A stretch of 64,000 nucleotides of DNA from Bacteroidia bacterium (GCA_030428705.1 JAUIDI010000001.1:310001-374000); one strand, 5' to 3'; positions 45,378 through 54,573 are shown, counted from the first letter of the stretch. The notes: generated from the letters alone by a model not told the origin. Made by a program: numbers and translations.

Positions 45378-45938
45378 CTACTTTATTTTCGCCAAGGTCA
45401 TTCTGGCCCTGGCCTTATAGGCCGCACTACCTTCGGCGTAGTTTTGTTCAAGAACCATTTTAAGCTCGGGTAGGATCCAATCGAATTTTCGTCCTAAAAG
45501 TAAAAGACTCGTCATCGAGTAGGCCTTGGCGGCCACTTTATGGTCTCCGATCAACCAATCAAAACAGGCCGTGGCGATCCGTTCTAAATGCGCTTCGGTC
45601 AGCTCGGCTTGTACGTTGGATGGTTTTTTTGAAAAATAGGCTTTCGTCAAGAATTCACAGATTTTGGCAATGGGCCTTACCGACGAGTCCAATTGTACCT
45701 TCCCAAGATTGGATGTAAAAGCATCGAGATAGGGTAGTAGATACGATAAATTCTCCTTGGCCGTGAATTCCATCACCCAACAGGCCCGGCTTGAGATTGG
45801 GTCATCATCTACAAAGGCGATTTCCAGCAATGGGGCTATAACTTCCGGATTGTTCAAAACCAGCATGGCCATCTGCATTCGTTTTTCACGAGAATGGTCG
45901 ACGTAGTTCAATAAATCGTATAGTTCCGTTTTTTTCAA
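45378..45938 (-). CDS. HEAT-repeat-like hypothetical protein upstream of purB
   Basis: 186 residues, all-helical, no signal peptide. Repeated pairs of amphipathic helices (MAMLVLNNPEVIAPLLEIA, SRACWVMEFTAKENLSYLL) suggest a HEAT/ARM-like fold. Relatives are often labelled adenylosuccinate lyase in databases because of position next to purB, but the lyase signature is absent, so the label is wrong for this protein. Conserved neighbourhood in the family suggests a linked role; none is known. Confidence 0.78.
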   Translation of the reverse strand: MKKTELYDLLNYVDHSREKRMQMAMLVLNNPEVIAPLLEIAFVDDDPISSRACWVMEFTAKENLSYLLPYLDAFTSNLGKVQLDSSVRPIAKICEFLTKAYFSKKPSNVQAELTEAHLERIATACFDWLIGDHKVAAKAYSMTSLLLLGRKFDWILPELKMVLEQNYAEGSAAYKARARMTLAKIK

Positions 45939-45973
45939 AAACCGTAATTTAGCTATGCCTCAAATTTGAAATA

Positions 45974-46447
45974 ATGAAAATAGTAAAAAAAGTAGGGTTG
46001 GCCCTATTGGTCATTTTCATACTTATGCAATTCTATCGTCCTGAAAAAAACATTTCACAGGGTAATCATACCGCGGTCTTTCTTACCCAAACGAATCCAT
46101 CCGAAGAAGTAAGATTAATCTTGATTCGAACATGTTACGATTGCCATAGTGATAATACCGAATACCCCTGGTACGACAATATCGCGCCGATTTCCTATTG
46201 GTTGGCCAATCATGTGAAAAATGGCAAGGGACATTTGAACTTTTCGATATGGGACGAATATGATATGCAAAAGAAAGACCATAAATTGGAAGAAGTCATC
46301 GAAATGGTCGAAAAAAACGAAATGCCCCTAAAAGAATATACGTGGATACATAAAGAAGCCCTATTGACAGAGAAGCAGCGTCAAGCGGTTGTCGATTGGG
46401 CGGAACGCACTAGAATTCTGTACCGATTAGATCAGCGACCAGAGTAG
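45974..46447 (+). CDS. Exported haem-binding domain protein
   Basis: 157 residues with one N-terminal membrane helix or signal (VGLALLVIFILMQFY) and a haem-binding domain containing a CxxCH site, TCYDCHSDNTEYPWYDNIAP, near residue 55. The domain type (Haem_bd) is common in Bacteroidota, anchored on the periplasmic side. Later segment SIWDEYDMQKKDHKLEEVI is also typical. It diverges from the HEAT-like gene with only 35 bp between. Its 3' end overlaps the convergent sirtuin gene by 38 bp. Electron-transfer partner unknown. Confidence 0.88.
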   Translation: MKIVKKVGLALLVIFILMQFYRPEKNISQGNHTAVFLTQTNPSEEVRLILIRTCYDCHSDNTEYPWYDNIAPISYWLANHVKNGKGHLNFSIWDEYDMQKKDHKLEEVIEMVEKNEMPLKEYTWIHKEALLTEKQRQAVVDWAERTRILYRLDQRPE

Positions 46448-47105
46448 GCAGGCCGTTGACCGCTGTTTTTGGGATTATCGTAAGATTTTCAAAATCATGT
46501 TCCGAAATACTTGGCCGAGGGTCTATAAAATATATCGGGATACCTGAATTTGCATAGTCGACAAGACTCGCAGCGGGATAGACCTGCATCGAGGTGCCGA
46601 TAATAATCAGAATATCCGCCATTGATGTAATTTCGGCCGCTTTCGGCAATAGGGGTACCTGCTCACCGAACCATACGATATGTGGGCGTAACTGGTGGCC
46701 ATGTTGGCTAAGATCGCCAAGGTTAAGATCTTCCTTCCAATCAATAACCGTGTTCCCGTTCCGTGTACACCTGACCTTTAAAAGTTCGCCATGCAGGTGA
46801 AGCACCTCGGAACTCCCTGCACGTTCGTGAAGGTCATCGACGTTCTGGGTTATGATCGAAACGTCAAATTTCTTTTCAAGTTCGACCAGAGCATGGTGTG
46901 CTTTGTTGGGATCGACCTGTAAAAGCTGTCTTCTTCGCTGGTTGTAAAAATCCAGTACAAGGGTTGGATTACGAATGAATCCTGTAGGGGAAGCTACCTC
47001 CATTACATCATGGCCTTCCCAGAGACCGTTGGCGTCGCGAAAAGTCTTAAGACCGCTTTCCGCACTCATACCGGCTCCGGTCAATACCACGATTCTTTGC
47101 TTCAT
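46410..47105 (-). CDS. cobB: NAD-dependent protein deacylase, sirtuin/CobB family, without zinc cysteines
   Basis: 231 residues. NAD site GAGMSAESGLKTFRDANGLW, catalytic His region ITQNVDDLHERAG with HLHGEL, and the FYNQRRRQ segment whose Tyr and Arg mark class III (desuccinylase/demalonylase-type) sirtuins. The usual four zinc-binding Cys are missing; the protein has a single Cys (in KVRCTRNG). The region that normally binds zinc keeps its spacing (DWKEDLNLGD to LRPHIVWFGE), so the fold is probably intact, as in other flavobacterial homologues. Cytosolic. Convergent with and overlapping the haem-binding gene. Confidence 0.9.
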   Translation of the reverse strand: MKQRIVVLTGAGMSAESGLKTFRDANGLWEGHDVMEVASPTGFIRNPTLVLDFYNQRRRQLLQVDPNKAHHALVELEKKFDVSIITQNVDDLHERAGSSEVLHLHGELLKVRCTRNGNTVIDWKEDLNLGDLSQHGHQLRPHIVWFGEQVPLLPKAAEITSMADILIIIGTSMQVYPAASLVDYANSGIPIYFIDPRPSISEHDFENLTIIPKTAVNGLPTLVADLIGTEF

Positions 47106-47139
47106 ACCTTAAAAATAGACTTTTTATTATATTCGGTTT

Positions 47140-47796
47140 ATGGATGACCAACGGCTTCTTGATTATTTAGAGAATTTTATCAGTCCGGAACGTATCGCTA
47201 GGTTTTCAGAGGTGCTCGAGGAAAGAACGAAATTCATCACCGTCGCCTTGGAAGATGTTTTTCAACTTCATAATACCAGTGCGGTCATACGAAGTTGTGA
47301 GGTTTTTGGGATACAAGAGGCGCATGTCATCGAAGGAAGGTTTGAGAAACGATTGGACAAGAATATTGCCATGGGTGCCCAACAATGGGTCGATGTGTAC
47401 CGTTATCGGAACACGAAGACTTGCATTCAAAAATTGAGGGATGACGGGTATCAAATAATAGCCACCGTACCGTCAATAAGTGCAACCTCATTAGAGGATT
47501 TTGAAATCGACAAGAAAACCGCTTTGTTTTTTGGTACGGAAAAGGAGGGGTTGAGCGATGAGGTGCTGCAATCATCCGACGGCTTGCTTCGCATACCCAT
47601 GTTCGGTTTTACCGAAAGCCTGAATATCTCGGTTTCAGCGGCGATATTGTTGCACCAATTGAGTACAAAGCTTAGAAAAGCAGATCTTCCGTGGCGGTTA
47701 AGCGAAAGGGAAAAACTAAAAATACGGCTTGAATGGACCAAAAAGTCGATTAAAAGCATCGATGACATTTTGAACAGGTACCGTTCTGGGCATTGA
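47140..47796 (+). CDS. trmH: tRNA/rRNA ribose methyltransferase, TrmH-like (SPOUT)
   Basis: 218 residues of the SPOUT class, matching TrmH, which methylates the 2'-OH of G18 in tRNA. Conserved parts: HNTSAVIRSCEVFGIQEAHV near residue 45 with the catalytic Arg, ALFFGTEKEGLSDEVL (SAM loop 2) and IPMFGFTESLNISVSAAILL (knot loop 3, excerpt). The C-terminal helix is basic, as in TrmH proper. It is divergent from the sirtuin gene with 34 bp between. Target nucleotide is inferred from similarity. Confidence 0.88.
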   Translation: MDDQRLLDYLENFISPERIARFSEVLEERTKFITVALEDVFQLHNTSAVIRSCEVFGIQEAHVIEGRFEKRLDKNIAMGAQQWVDVYRYRNTKTCIQKLRDDGYQIIATVPSISATSLEDFEIDKKTALFFGTEKEGLSDEVLQSSDGLLRIPMFGFTESLNISVSAAILLHQLSTKLRKADLPWRLSEREKLKIRLEWTKKSIKSIDDILNRYRSGH

Positions 47797-47839
47797 ATTT
47801 TTTAGTATATTTAAATTCAACCAACTAATTGATAAACAA

Positions 47840-48370
47840 ATGGCTACACTACTTTACATTCTGTTGGCGGTCATTGCTTTGGTAGTTTTCCTAGCACTTA
47901 TCGCACCCAAAACCTATGATGTTTCCCGTTCTATCGAAATCGAGAGTCCGAAGAACGAAGTTTTCGATTACCTAAAATATTTAAAGAATATGGATGAATG
48001 GTCACCTTGGGCCAAAAAAGATCCAAATATGGAAAAGAAGTTCACCGGAACCGATGGTGAAGTCGGAGCCATAAGTTATTGGAACGGCAACAAGGATGTT
48101 GGTGAGGGGGAACAGGAAATAACGAAAATTGTCAACGGCGACCGTATCGAATCGGAACTTCGTTTCTTGAAGCCTTGGAAGTCGACATCCGATTGTTATA
48201 CCAAAGTCGAAGATTCTGGCACTAACGCTACTAAAGTGACTTGGGGCTTTTCCGGGAAGAATAAATTTCCGATGAGCATCATGGCCTTGTTCATGAACAT
48301 GGATAAAATGGTGGGCAAGGATTTTGAAGAAGGTTTGGCGACATTAAAAGCAACCCTGGAAAAGAAGTAA
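47840..48370 (+). CDS. SRPBCC (START-like) domain protein
   Basis: 176 residues. A membrane helix at the N-terminus (LLYILLAVIALVVFLALIA) is followed by a START-like lipid/ligand-binding fold with SRSIEIESPKNEVFDYLKYL and MDEWSPWAKKDPNMEKKFTG. The pattern fits the polyketide-cyclase-like SRPBCC group. The next gene, a VOC protein, starts 2 bp after the stop, so both are co-transcribed. Ligand unknown. Confidence 0.85.
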   Translation: MATLLYILLAVIALVVFLALIAPKTYDVSRSIEIESPKNEVFDYLKYLKNMDEWSPWAKKDPNMEKKFTGTDGEVGAISYWNGNKDVGEGEQEITKIVNGDRIESELRFLKPWKSTSDCYTKVEDSGTNATKVTWGFSGKNKFPMSIMALFMNMDKMVGKDFEEGLATLKATLEKK

Positions 48371-48372
48371 CT

Positions 48373-48750
48373 ATGGATTATAATATGGTGGGTTGGTTCG
48401 AAATTCCAGTAACGGATATGGACCGGGCCAAGAAATTCTATGAATCGGTTTTTGATATTGAAATTGGCATCCATGACCTTGGAGGATTTCAAATGGGGTG
48501 GTTTCCAAGTAATCATGAAAAATCGGGTGCGAGCGGATCCTTGGTCAAGCACGAGATGTATAGACCCAGTTCCACCGATGGCACCTTGATTTATTTTTCG
48601 TGCAAAGACGTTGCCGATGAGCTTGGTAGAGTCGAGGCCGCCGGGGGCGAAATAATGCAACCCAAAACCGAAATCGGGGGAGGCCATGGTTTTATGGCCT
48701 TGATGAAGGATACCGAAGGCAATCGGATTGCCTTGCATTCACAGCGATAA
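48373..48750 (+). CDS. VOC family protein (glyoxalase fold)
   Basis: 125 residues, cytosolic. Starts MVGWFEIPVTDMDRAKKFYESVF, the standard first VOC module, and ends GFMALMKDTEGNRIALHSQR, the second metal Glu/His region. Glyoxalase-like or CFP32-like small VOC proteins share this design. It is separated by 12 bp from the convergent amylase gene. Substrate unknown. Confidence 0.87.
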   Translation: MDYNMVGWFEIPVTDMDRAKKFYESVFDIEIGIHDLGGFQMGWFPSNHEKSGASGSLVKHEMYRPSSTDGTLIYFSCKDVADELGRVEAAGGEIMQPKTEIGGGHGFMALMKDTEGNRIALHSQR

Positions 48751-48762
48751 GAATTCTGAATA

Positions 48763-50454
48763 CTATTGTGTCAGTTCGATAAGGGCAATGTCGAAATCAT
48801 TTTCCAAGGTTACTTTTCCATTTTTGACCTCTACCTCGGTTTGCGAATAGGTATCGAACAGTTTGGTTCCGTCACCAAAGAAACCTTTTACCCAAAGCGA
48901 TTTCTTGCCTTTGGGCAAATCAAGTCCCACTACGACTTTATCCCTGAAGTCACCATCGACATATGTTCTACTGAATACATACGGTTTTTTGCCCAATCTT
49001 TTATGTTTTCCGGCACCTATCGCAGGATGGTCGCGCCTGAATTTTCCAAGTTTTTGCCAGTGTTCAAGAATATGCTGTGTTTCAACATTGTTCGCGATTT
49101 CTTCCCAATTCATAAAAGAGCGTAACGTGGCATCGCCTTCGGCACCCTCTATGAGAAGGGACCTTGCCGATTCATCGCCATAGTAGATCTGGGAAGCCCC
49201 AGATGTGAGCAATAGAACATTGCCGGCCCGAATGGAATCTTTGCGCTCCATGTCATAGGGTTGCATATCATCGTGTGAGGTGAGGTAATTGAGAACACTC
49301 TTGCCTTTTAGTTTGGTACCGAGTATCGAACTATATTTCTTGAAAATCGTTTCATAGTCGTTCTGTGCATCGTTTTTAAGCTCAAAGTTGATAAGGCTTT
49401 TGAAACCGTGGTCAAAATAGTCCACTTTCTTGTCTCCGAAGTCATATTCTCTTCCGCCCGAAATACCATATCCATACACTTCCCCGACCATGTAAAACGG
49501 ATTGTCGTCCAATATCTCGTTGGGATGCTTTTTTTTCCAAGTGTTAAAAGCGTACGAAGCTTCTTTGTACAGTTCAGACCAGGCGTTTTCATCGGCATGT
49601 TTCACGGTGTCTACCCGAAAACCATCGATTCCGAAATCGTTGATATAATCGGTCAACCACTTGATAATGTAGAACCGGGGAGCCCTTGGGTAGCCTGTAC
49701 GTTCAAAGAACAATTGGAGTTCATCAAGTTCATTGCTCAACCTACCTTCTTCTTTCCATTTGGCCAAAAGTTGATCGGGCAGTTCAACGGGTTCATCCGA
49801 TTCAGTCAGAATATCCGGCAAATTATCTACCAATGTACAACTTGTTGTATTCTCATAATTGGTAAACTCACAAGTCGGATCGGTGCGTACCCAATCTTCA
49901 GGCCAAACGGGGTCTTTCTCGGTCACCGGCCCGGTATGGTTCAAGACGACATCCATTAAAATACGGATGCCCTTTTTGTGCGCTGTTTTGACCAAGGCCT
50001 CCAGGTCTTTTTTCGTTCCGAAATTGGGATCCAATGTAGTCCAATCTTTTGCCCAATAACCATGGTATCCATAAGTGTTTCCTGTATTTTCATCGGTTGA
50101 ACCATGGATTTGCTCTACAACAGGGGTGAACCATATAGCATTTATACCCAGTTCGGAAAAATAGCCTTCGTCGATTTTTTGGGTTATTCCTTCGAGATCA
50201 CCGCCCATAAAACCGCGTAGAATGCCCGTAGTGTCAGTTCTTTCGAAATTGACATCATTTGCAGGATTTCCATTGTTAAAACGATCGGTAAGTAAAAAGT
50301 AGATGTTGGCGCCCTCCCAGACAAACGGAATTTTTTTTTCGGGTTCAAGAATCGGCTCTTGCATCTGTACTGTCGGCTTCACGGGCTCTTTTTTTTCTTC
50401 CTTACAGGCAAAAAAATATAAGGAAATTATAACACCGATCAGCAGTTTTTTCAT
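48763..50454 (-). CDS. GH13 alpha-amylase family lipoprotein
   Basis: 563 residues. Lipoprotein signal (LYFFAC), then a (beta/alpha)8 barrel with all four GH13 regions: I DVVLNHTG, II GFRVDTVKHAD (nucleophile Asp), III MVGEVYGYG (acid/base Glu) and IV LTSHDDMQ. The C-terminal beta-sandwich is present (from about residue 470). It probably hydrolyses alpha-1,4-glucans in the periplasm or at the surface; subfamily and product size cannot be read by eye. No susC/susD pair lies beside it, so it is not part of a classical polysaccharide locus. Confidence 0.93.
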   Translation of the reverse strand: MKKLLIGVIISLYFFACKEEKKEPVKPTVQMQEPILEPEKKIPFVWEGANIYFLLTDRFNNGNPANDVNFERTDTTGILRGFMGGDLEGITQKIDEGYFSELGINAIWFTPVVEQIHGSTDENTGNTYGYHGYWAKDWTTLDPNFGTKKDLEALVKTAHKKGIRILMDVVLNHTGPVTEKDPVWPEDWVRTDPTCEFTNYENTTSCTLVDNLPDILTESDEPVELPDQLLAKWKEEGRLSNELDELQLFFERTGYPRAPRFYIIKWLTDYINDFGIDGFRVDTVKHADENAWSELYKEASYAFNTWKKKHPNEILDDNPFYMVGEVYGYGISGGREYDFGDKKVDYFDHGFKSLINFELKNDAQNDYETIFKKYSSILGTKLKGKSVLNYLTSHDDMQPYDMERKDSIRAGNVLLLTSGASQIYYGDESARSLLIEGAEGDATLRSFMNWEEIANNVETQHILEHWQKLGKFRRDHPAIGAGKHKRLGKKPYVFSRTYVDGDFRDKVVVGLDLPKGKKSLWVKGFFGDGTKLFDTYSQTEVEVKNGKVTLENDFDIALIELTQ

Positions 50455-50504
50455 CTTAAGCTATTTTGGCTAAAGCTATAAAATGCATATGGAAATAGAA
50501 AATT

Positions 50505-51281
50505 TTATTTTTCGCGATTCAGCACCTTGAATTCTTCATAACAGCTACTTATCGCATCGAGGATTTGAAGGTCGTTAGCGGTCGTAATAAACGACTTTGA
50601 GTAGTTACAATTGCTCAAGATATCCTCAATATCGACTTTTTCGAGTTGTAGCAATTCGACCAAGGTCTCCCGGTCGAATTTTGAGGCCAAGAGGTCCCGA
50701 ATCTGGTCATCTTCCTTCATTTTTCGCAATTTGCGCATCTGGTTCGGTTGCCTTCCGAAAAGATTACGCAACAGATCAGCTGGATTCAAAATCGCGCCCA
50801 GCACTTTAGTAACCGCACTAGGTGTTTTGTTACCCGCTTCATAACCGACATTCAAACCCGAAATACTGTATTGATACCCATTGCTGACGACCATATTCTT
50901 TACATCGATTTCGAGAAATCCGGTCAATTGATAGGGCCTAACGATTACCTCTTCGAGAGCATAAGCGAGTTCTGTCAAGGCGATCTTGGTGTCCTCGAAC
51001 TTGAACATATCGTTCGTGACCCTAATTTTTTGGGGTTTGAAACCTAGAAAGGTCAGGTAAAGCGTATCGTTGACCGCCGCGGTAATAGCAAACTCACCTT
51101 TTTCATTGGTAATGGTACCGATAACTTGATTAAGGTTCAAAACATGGACACTTTCCATGGGGTCATCGGTCTGCGCATTGATTACAGTCGCCCTGATTTT
51201 TCTGTCGATGGTATCACTGTCCTCTTGTGAAAATCCGATAAAACACAATAAGGTAAGAAATAGCGTAAAATAATTCTTCAT
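50505..51281 (-). CDS. Exported protein with carboxypeptidase-regulatory-like domain
   Basis: 258 residues with signal peptide ending near FIGFSQ. Residues ~28-110 form a CarboxypepD_reg-like Ig domain (IRATVINAQTDDPMESVHVL, ITNEKGEFAITAAVNDTLYL), the module found at the start of SusC receptors. The rest is a helical region (MRKLRKMKEDDQIRDLLASK). There is no barrel. Proteins like this occur widely in Bacteroidota with unknown function. A terminator upstream separates it from the helicase gene. Confidence 0.82.
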   Translation of the reverse strand: MKNYFTLFLTLLCFIGFSQEDSDTIDRKIRATVINAQTDDPMESVHVLNLNQVIGTITNEKGEFAITAAVNDTLYLTFLGFKPQKIRVTNDMFKFEDTKIALTELAYALEEVIVRPYQLTGFLEIDVKNMVVSNGYQYSISGLNVGYEAGNKTPSAVTKVLGAILNPADLLRNLFGRQPNQMRKLRKMKEDDQIRDLLASKFDRETLVELLQLEKVDIEDILSNCNYSKSFITTANDLQILDAISSCYEEFKVLNREK

Positions 51282-51316
51282 TGAGCCTTAGTCAGCTTTA
51301 AAGGTACTAAACAAAG

Positions 51317-51344
51317 CAAAAAAAATACGCTACAGCGTATTTTT
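51317..51344 (-). terminator. Terminator of the DEAD-box helicase gene
   Basis: Stem ATACGC/GCGTAT with loop TACA, flanked by long A and T runs on both sides (51317-51324 and 51341-51344), 41 bp after the helicase stop. On the minus strand it ends in a run of T, as expected for intrinsic termination. Confidence 0.85.
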
Positions 51345-51384
51345 AATATAGAATTAACCAAAAAAGAGGTTGTACGGTACCCCA

Positions 51385-53160
51385 TCAAAAGAAATCGCTT
51401 TTTCTTTTACTTCTTCGCTTTCCGGAATAATTTGCGTTGCCTTTTGAAGAATTTTTGCCCCTGCGTTTTCCTCGATCGCGATCTTTTCCACCACGGCCTC
51501 GATCTTTATTTTTGGAACGACCTCCACGTTTTCCGCCACCCGAACCGCCCGGACTTTTGGAAACCTCGACATTGACAAACCTTCCGTCTACTTTAAAGTC
51601 TGTAAAATGGGCCAGTACTTTTTCGGTGTCACCCGCATCGGTGTTGAAGAACGAAAAGCTATCCTTTACGTCGACTTTGTAAATGGAATCACGCCCTAGG
51701 TTCAAGGTATCCTTGAGAAAATCTTTTAACGACATCCAATCGTACCCATCTTTTTCCCCTACATTGATAAAGTAGCGTACCGAACCATCTGAAGGCGAAT
51801 TACCGCCTCGACCTGATTTTTCCCCACGTCCCTGATCTGACGTGTTCAGGTCGTGGGCCTTACTATAGTAGTTGTAGAATCGTGTAAACTCGACCGAAAC
51901 TATTTTTTTGATCAATTCATCACGGTCGATGCCCTGCAATACATCGTTTATAGCGGGCAGATAACTCTCTACCTCTTCGTTGATCTTGGTGTCCTTTATC
52001 TTATTGGCCAGGTGGTACAATTGTATTTCGCAGATTTCCATTCCCGTGGGAATCTTTTTTGAAATGAACTGCTGCTTAATCTTATTTTCGATGGCCTTGA
52101 TCTTTCGCAACTCGCTTCGGGTAACGATGACCATTGAGATACCTGATTTTCCGGCACGACCGGTTCTTCCGCTACGGTGGGTATAGGTTTCGATTTCATC
52201 GGGCAACTGATAGTTGATCACATGTGTAATATCGTCAACATCGATACCACGCGCGGCGACATCAGTGGCCACCAACATCTGTATCTGTTTTTTCCGAAAG
52301 GCGTTCATGACAAGGTCACGCTGGTTTTGACTGAGGTCACCATGAAGGGCCCCGGCATTATAACCGTCTTCGATCAATTTTTCGGCCACTTTTTGGGTAT
52401 CGCGTTTTGTTCTGCAGAATACGACCGAAAAAATATCGGGATTCGTATCGGCAAGTCGTTTCAGGGCAGGGTAGCGATCTCTTCCGCCGACGACGTAGTA
52501 TTCATGTTGTACTGCCGATGTTCCTGCATTTTTGGTACCTACCGTGATTTCTTGTGGGGTGTGCATGAACTTTTTGGCAATGACCGATACTTCCTTTGGC
52601 ATGGTGGCCGAAAAAAGCCAAGTCGATTTTTCTTGCGGAGTATTCGAAAGAATATCCTTTATATCCTCAAAAAAGCCCATGTTGAGCATTTCATCGGCCT
52701 CGTCCAAGACACAATAATCGATTTTGGAAATGTCTACCAGTTTGCGACCGATCATATCCTTCATTCTGCCCGGGGTCGCAACGATAATCTGTGCCCCTCG
52801 CTTGATTTGCCTTGCCTGCTCGGTAATACTCGCCCCGCCATAAATGGCCACGACGTTTATATTCTTTTCATATTTGCTGTAGAGTTGTAATTCGCTGGTA
52901 ATCTGCAAACAGAGCTCACGGGTAGGGGATAGGATCAAACCTTGGGTAGTGCGGCTGTTGCCATCGATTTTTTGAATCAAGGGAAAACCAAAGGCAGCGG
53001 TCTTTCCGGTACCTGTTTGGGCCAGTGCTACGAGGTCGGTCTCACTTTCCAATAAAATGGGGATTGCTTTTTCCTGTACTTCCGAGGGGCTTTCAAAACC
53101 CATGTCGGCAACAGCGTCCAAGAGGGACCTTTGCAGCCCCAAAGCTTCAAACTTTGTCAT
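51385..53160 (-). CDS. DEAD-box ATP-dependent RNA helicase, CsdA/DbpA type
   Basis: 591 residues. Helicase core motifs in order: Q motif FEALGLQRSLLDAVADMGF, I AQTGTGKTAAF, Ia PTRELCLQ, II DEAD, III SAT, V TDVAARGIDV and VI HRSGRTGRAGK. A DbpA-like RNA-binding domain lies at about 470-555 (YFINVGEKDGYDWMSLKDFL), followed by a Gly/Lys/Arg-rich tail of about 35 residues. Bacterial proteins of this build assist ribosome assembly and mRNA turnover, often in the cold. The 175 bp upstream has a small CCCGAT/ATCGGG hairpin (53249-53265) and may hold a long leader. Confidence 0.94.
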   Translation of the reverse strand: MTKFEALGLQRSLLDAVADMGFESPSEVQEKAIPILLESETDLVALAQTGTGKTAAFGFPLIQKIDGNSRTTQGLILSPTRELCLQITSELQLYSKYEKNINVVAIYGGASITEQARQIKRGAQIIVATPGRMKDMIGRKLVDISKIDYCVLDEADEMLNMGFFEDIKDILSNTPQEKSTWLFSATMPKEVSVIAKKFMHTPQEITVGTKNAGTSAVQHEYYVVGGRDRYPALKRLADTNPDIFSVVFCRTKRDTQKVAEKLIEDGYNAGALHGDLSQNQRDLVMNAFRKKQIQMLVATDVAARGIDVDDITHVINYQLPDEIETYTHRSGRTGRAGKSGISMVIVTRSELRKIKAIENKIKQQFISKKIPTGMEICEIQLYHLANKIKDTKINEEVESYLPAINDVLQGIDRDELIKKIVSVEFTRFYNYYSKAHDLNTSDQGRGEKSGRGGNSPSDGSVRYFINVGEKDGYDWMSLKDFLKDTLNLGRDSIYKVDVKDSFSFFNTDAGDTEKVLAHFTDFKVDGRFVNVEVSKSPGGSGGGKRGGRSKNKDRGRGGKDRDRGKRRGKNSSKGNANYSGKRRSKRKSDFF

Positions 53161-53335
53161 ACTATGTTTACTTAATCGCTAAATAGGCCTGTTGCATAGA
53201 GCGATTATCGTATAACCCAGTGGACTCCGCTTCTCGCAACTCCTTATCCCCGATCTGTCATCGGGTCGGCGTCGTTAATAAAGCGGCAAATGTACTCTTT
53301 ATAATCGACATGGCGGCCAAAAGGATGTTTTATCT

Positions 53336-53998
53336 TCAAGGTGCGAGCATATATCCGTAGATTGACATGACAATGCCGACAATTCCGAAAACGACCATCA
53401 AGGTTATAAATGTCTTCTGCAATTTGGGGTTGTCATAGATAATAATGCATACGGCACCCAAAACGATGCTGATTTGAAAGAACAACATGCCCAGGTCAAA
53501 TTTTTTGGTGGCATTATCGTAATCATCTGCGAGTTGCTCCCATTCCTTAACGCCGACTATCTTACCAAGTTCACCGTCAAGGTCTTGTATCCAATCAGCC
53601 TTTGGGATATTGGCCGAACCTTCTAAAATCTCGATTTTTTCGGCACCATACTTTTGAATCAAACCTTTGGTTTCTTCGACCTGTTCGATAATAGCCGCTT
53701 GCTTGTCCTCGACCACCATACCTGTATTCAGCAAAGCTTGCAAATAATCCAATTCACTTTCCTTTAAACTTTCCTTGATACTTTTTGATTGGTACCAGCT
53801 CGAATAGTTCACTACTTTGTTGTGGGCGATCATCATTTCTTCCTCAAGTTCGCCGTTGACCATTTGCGAGATGGCCATCAATGCCGCGAAGAACGCGATC
53901 AAAACCCCACCTACGGCCTCGGCACGTTCCGACGCGACCGAAACCTCGACCATGTCGGTTTTGGGCGATTCTGATTTTTGCGGATGTTCTGATTTCAT
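53336..53998 (-). CDS. DUF4337-type membrane protein
   Basis: 220 residues with a hydrophilic N-terminus, one membrane helix (AVGGVLIAFFAALMAISQMV), a long acidic helical region outside the membrane, and two C-terminal helices (MLFFQISIVLGAVCIIIYDN and ITLMVVFGIVGIVMSIYGY). The pattern matches the DUF4337 family of unknown function. Its start overlaps the rdgB stop by 4 bp (ATGA), so the two are co-transcribed. Confidence 0.82.
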   Translation of the reverse strand: MKSEHPQKSESPKTDMVEVSVASERAEAVGGVLIAFFAALMAISQMVNGELEEEMMIAHNKVVNYSSWYQSKSIKESLKESELDYLQALLNTGMVVEDKQAAIIEQVEETKGLIQKYGAEKIEILEGSANIPKADWIQDLDGELGKIVGVKEWEQLADDYDNATKKFDLGMLFFQISIVLGAVCIIIYDNPKLQKTFITLMVVFGIVGIVMSIYGYMLAP

Positions 53999-54573
53999 AG
54001 TATTGTTTTTAGGTAAGCTATCAATTTTTCCATGGCCTTACCGCGATGGCTTATTGTATTTTTAACGGATAACGGAAGTTCGGCAAAAGTTTTGTCATAT
54101 CCCTCGGGCTGAAAAACAGGGTCGTAACCGAAGCCTTCGCCCCCCGATTTTTTACTTGTTATTCGACCTTCGACAACCCCTTTAAAATCCTGTTGCTCAC
54201 CTCGAAAATTGAGGGCGATGATCGTAACGAATTTGGCGGAACGGTCGCCTAGACCTTTAAGTTCGGCCAATAGTTTGGCCATGTTATCATCTGAACTCTT
54301 TTGTTCTCCCGCGTAGCGGGCGGAATAGACCCCAGGAGCGCCATTCAGTGCATTCACGAGTAGTCCCGTATCATCCGCAAAACAATCAAAACCATAGTTT
54401 TTAGTTACGAAATCGGCTTTTATTTTCGCGTTTTCATCCAAAGTTTTACCCGTTTCGGGTATTTCATCATGACAACCGATATCGTTTAACGATAAGAGTT
54501 CGATATTTTTGGGAACCAAAGATTGTACTTCCTTGAATTTATTTTGATTGTGGGTGGCGAAAACCAATTTCAT
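53995..54573 (-). CDS. rdgB: Non-canonical purine NTP pyrophosphatase, RdgB/HAM1 family
   Basis: 192 residues. It hydrolyses ITP, dITP and XTP to monophosphates, keeping deaminated purines out of nucleic acids. Conserved parts: N-terminal VFATHNQNKFKEVQSL, GKTLDENAKIKAD, CFADDTGLLVNALNGAPGVYSARYAG (quoted in parts) and C-terminal FAELPLSVKNTISHRGKAM. Normal length; cytosolic. First gene of a two-gene unit with the DUF4337 protein. Confidence 0.95.
   Translation of the reverse strand: MKLVFATHNQNKFKEVQSLVPKNIELLSLNDIGCHDEIPETGKTLDENAKIKADFVTKNYGFDCFADDTGLLVNALNGAPGVYSARYAGEQKSSDDNMAKLLAELKGLGDRSAKFVTIIALNFRGEQQDFKGVVEGRITSKKSGGEGFGYDPVFQPEGYDKTFAELPLSVKNTISHRGKAMEKLIAYLKTIL

Noticed and set aside
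52177-52890. 237-codon open frame on the plus strand
   Set aside because: Antisense to helicase motifs that are clearly coding; the translated sequence has no family features.
53161-53335. Possible cold-shock-type leader before the DEAD-box helicase gene
   Set aside because: Only one 6-bp hairpin is visible and no known cold-shock element is recognised, so it was mentioned with the gene and not listed as a feature.
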